Of a stretch of DNA of 64,000 nucleotides, positions 60,919 to 64,000 are shown piece by piece (positions within the stretch are counted from its first letter, which is position 1; each line of letters starts with the position of its first letter). Both the position numbers and the translations under genes were made by a program. The notes under the pieces were generated by a model. It did not search any database, was not told where the DNA came from, and saw nothing but the letters and a program-made list of their open reading frames with translations. The stretch covers positions 558,001 to 622,000 of the forward strand of contig NW_001799066.1 in NCBI RefSeq assembly GCF_000165425.1, in the 5' to 3' direction. The stretch is from Paramecium tetraurelia. Taxonomy: Eukaryota > Ciliophora > Oligohymenophorea > Peniculida > Parameciidae.

Positions 60919-61889
60919 ATGATTCAAGAATAGTATAGGTTCTTTGGTAAAGAATTAGTCAATTCTTCAGGCGAATTTTAAAAGGAAAAGACTGAAGGAA
61001 ATAAACCAAAGGATTTGACAGTTTAACCAAAATATTTAAAATTTAATTTAAAGTATGAAGAAAAGGAAAATTAGATAGAAGAAGTGCCTAATATTAGCTA
61101 ATCATATCAATTTGATTAATCAATAATAAAGAATCCCTAATTTACACCAATTTACAATTAAGAAATTTTTTAATATTTAATAAGCTAAGAATAGAAATTC
61201 TTAGTTAGTCATAATTATATGAATGAATAACGATAACCAGATTTAAATGGATGAAATTTTCTATATCACATCACAATTAATCGATAGATTTTTGAATATT
61301 TAAAAAACAACTAGATGCAATTGTAATTAGTAGGGGTTGCTTCATTATTTTTAGTTTGTAAATATGAAGAAATTTACCCTCCAGATATAAAACACTTTGT
61401 TTATATTGCTGATAATGCTTATACAAAATATGATGTTTTGGATATGGAAGGTCAAATTTTGTAGACTTTAGATTTCTCAATTACTTAACCATCAAGTTAT
61501 TGTTTACTGTAGAGATTTGGGAGAATTGCTGAATTAGATACAAAAAACTTGTTTCTAGCTCAATACTTATTAGAACTATCAATAATCGATATCAAATTTA
61601 TGAATTACAAGCCATCATTCTTAACTTGTGCTGCTATTTATCTAGTCCATAAAATAAGGTATCAGATCTATATTTTCATAGAAAGACTCCATAATCTTGG
61701 AATGAAGAGATGTAAAATATAACAGGATACAATGAATAGGAACTAAGATTTTGTGCAAAGGAAATGTGTTTGATTCTTTAATCATCAGACAAATCAAATC
61801 TTTAAGCAGTTTGAAAGAAGTTTGCTTAAACATAATATCTAGAAGTATCAAGAATCAGAGTTGAAAGACAAACTAAATCATAAAAATGA
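60919..61889 (+). pseudogene. cyclin pseudogene (A/B type)
   Basis: The cyclin box is obvious: EIFQYLISQEQKFLVSHNYM, then LQLVGVASLFLVCKYEEIYP and PPDIKHFVYIADNAYTKYDV, HKIR...YNEQELRFCAKEMC. One 23-nt intron is at 61659-61681. But about 20 residues with the MRAIL...DWL core helix are missing after PDLNG, where a TGA sits (61252-61254), and a second TGA (61812-61814) replaces the codon expected for Trp in QAV-x-KKFAQ. The rest of the frame is intact to TGA 61887-61889. The missing MRAIL helix would abolish CDK binding, so even readthrough would not give a working cyclin. Confidence 0.8.
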
Positions 61890-61993
61890 ATTTTTAATCC
61901 ATTCTAGTTAAATTTGTAATTACTTGGGGGGTGATTGTAAGAAAATCTATCTTGTTTTCGCAAAAAAATTAATAGTAAAATAATGGATTATTT

Positions 61994-63458
61994 TCATTCA
62001 AATTGTGAAGTCAGTTGATGAGATATGTTAGTTCTAGCAGCTTACGGATTGGCACTTTTTGTTCTTAGTCTGCAAGCATCAAAAGATCTTCTTGAAGCCA
62101 ATGTTATGATTCTATCTTTGTTAAATCTTTCATTAATATCTTATACACAATGCTTATTTATATTAACCCATCTATTCTCATTCGCTTATTTTTGCAAAAG
62201 ATGAGTGGCTTATTCACTTGCTACTTTTTACATAAATGCTGATATCTGACATGATTATCTTTTTTTTAAAACTTTTAACTTCCTTTTCACTTTAGATTTT
62301 AACTATAAAAATTAAGTTATTATTACAATCATCTCTTGCTATTTCTTTTCTAGGTATTCAAGCATATCAGCTTCTTCCTTCACTTTTTCAGCTTAAGAAA
62401 ATTCCTTTAATTTTAAAAGCTATTTTTGTTTTGACCTCATATCGAGAACTTTTTTAGAGACTTTAAAAACTTTTGGTTAAAGCTCTTCTTAAAATTATTT
62501 GCTCATCTCCTAAATGGTTTTTTTTTGTTGTTCCTTAAAGCATATATAAATTCTTACTAGAAGCATATTAAATTTATAAAATCTACTATTCTGAAAATCA
62601 ATAACAAACTCATTCCACTTTTTTTATTAATGATATTAATGTTCAAAAGCTGTTTTTTAAACCAAAGTTTCTTAATATTTTTGCAATTAGGTAATGTAAT
62701 TTTTCCATCTCTTTTACTACTTTACCTTTATTTCCTATATTCTGTTTTCTATTCTATGCATTTCTTTAACATCACCATTCTTACAACAAATTTTATAATA
62801 ATCTTTAAGCATTGTAATCAAATTATTAATGTAAGGATTATTTAAATAATCAACTCTTCTTTTATCTCGTTAACTCCCTTCTATTTAAGCTATCAGCATT
62901 TCACTTTAGATTTAATTTAAATTTTATTCTTGTTATTATTGCATCACTAATTGTCTAAGTTCTTCATAATAATCTATTTCTGTTATTATCATAATAATAT
63001 CTTCAATTGTAAACTCTTTAGCACCTTTGAGCAAGAGATTATCAAAGTAAATTTAGTCTAAGGTAATTGGAAATTATTTACATTCCTTATTGCATTCATA
63101 AATATTATTTAATATTTTATCAACCTGCTCTAGTGATATAAATCCAACTTACTATTCATCTTATTAATTGAAGTGCCTCAAAAGTGTTCCTAATTTCATA
63201 TTATTAATTATATTTTATATATGAGTCAGAAAATCAATAACATCATTTTTCAATTTCTCTCAGATGGATACCATTAACCTTTCCCAAGTCTTACTATTTT
63301 TCATAGAAAGATTAGAAATAAATTTATAGTAAGATATATAATTATAAATTTTATATTTGAGTTTTGTGAAATATTGATAGAATTTGCTTGAATGAAAATC
63401 CTTGCTCAAAAAGTTTAAAGATTTATTCAAATAGGCATTGTAATTTATCCTATGATAT
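61994..63458 (-). CDS. coiled-coil protein with possible EF-hand-like N-terminal segment, 5' end unresolved
   Basis: Stop TGA at 61994-61996; introns 62303-62326 (24 nt, in frame) and 63257-63278 (22 nt). The C-terminal 350 codons are clear: a helix-loop segment (LGTLLRHFNQQDEQQ, then VGFISLEQVDKILNN) resembling a degenerate EF-hand, long coiled coils (AEKVKEEADMLEYLEKKQQ) and a basic end (ASRRSFDACRLRTKSANPQ). Upstream of 63458 the same frame is coding-like but crossed by TGA (63459-63461). The remaining 5' part to the window edge cannot be assembled and may include further introns or decay. Family unknown; a cytoskeletal role is plausible. Confidence 0.55.
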
Positions 63459-64000
63459 TCATTCCCATTATTTGATGTATTTACTCAATTAACAGTTATC
63501 TTATAATAATTATTAAAATTTAGTGAATAGAAATTGTTATTTAAACCAATTTAATCCCCAATTAGAATTTTTATCATATTTTTGTTTAAAGTTAATAAAA
63601 TATCTCACTCTATCATTTATATAATTAATTGAACATTGTGGTAAATAAAGTATAAGATTAAAAGGTTTCTATTTTACTAAATTTAACTTGGAGACTGTAA
63701 ATCTTGATATATAGTTTATAAATAATTACCAAATACTGATTTTTATTTAATCTCAATTATATAATTATATGGGATAACCAAAAAATTTAACTCTAATAGT
63801 TAAATTGTTGAGTATTTGTTAATTAAATCTTTATTTTCTAAAACCATCCTTAAAATACCATTACCTTTTGAAAATCAAATATACTTAAATTTGAGATTTT
63901 AAACTAATGATTGATTTTTTATGAAAATAATATTAGATTCATAATGAATTTAACTCATCGCCTTAATTTGAACATCATTTTAATATTCTTGAAACGAGAA
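63459..64000 (-). other. coding-like fragments upstream of the coiled-coil gene, unresolved
   Basis: Minus-strand pieces such as NLLILYFIYHNVQLIIQ, NDRVRYFINFKQKYDKNSNW and LENKDLINKYSTIQLLELNF are readable, in more than one frame, with TGAs between. They may be the 5' part of the neighbouring gene with unrecognised introns, or a broken copy. The window ends here, so the structure cannot be settled. Confidence 0.35.

Overview
The window is macronuclear-type DNA of a ciliate, almost certainly a Paramecium close to P. tetraurelia. Three things in the sequence show this. Conserved protein families read through in-frame TAA and TAG (as Gln) and end only at TGA. The coding frames are joined by GT...AG introns of about 22-39 nt, mostly 22-28. 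Genes are packed tightly in very AT-rich DNA. With code 6 and these introns, nearly every recognisable gene closes to an exact multiple of three; a standard-code ORF search shows only fragments.

Left third (1-20 kb): a partial SRAP/HMCES gene diverges from a Tudor-SN (SND1) gene. Next come a small secreted Cys protein, a decayed M20 dipeptidase, small coiled-coil and MG-C (lipidated-type) proteins, and a membrane protein. Two paralogous cyclic-nucleotide-type K+ channels follow, then a secreted GH20 hexosaminidase, an M14 (cytosolic carboxypeptidase-like) protein and two basic hypothetical proteins.

Middle (20-42 kb): a decayed locus, a large vWA-RGG protein, a four-helix membrane protein, a calpain with Ser in place of the catalytic Cys, another decayed locus, a coiled-coil protein, importin-9, a sterol reductase, two unrecognised proteins (one with an in-frame TGA), a small possibly ciliary protein, and ribosomal protein uS4/RPS9.

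Right third (42-64 kb): a membrane-anchored NTPase-like protein, a Qc-type SNARE, coiled-coil and Nup54-like proteins, TIP41/TIPRL, a Mic10-like protein overlapping a secreted acylphosphatase, a surface protein with Gly-Thr-Asp-Ser repeats, a chromodomain protein, a J-domain protein, a TLDc protein, an ASH-domain protein, a Ulp1-type SUMO protease whose catalytic domain is split by a long Asn/Gln-rich repeat insert, a cyclin pseudogene, and a coiled-coil gene running off the edge.

The gene set is housekeeping and ciliate-typical (nuclear transport, SUMO, PP2A/TOR control, membrane traffic, channels, cilia), with no operon logic and no mobile element. The most unusual signals are the split SUMO protease, the series of coding-like frames interrupted by a single in-frame TGA, several decaying genes, and enzymes that have lost key residues (calpain, M14). 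I see no tRNA or rRNA gene, no telomere repeat and no CRISPR array.
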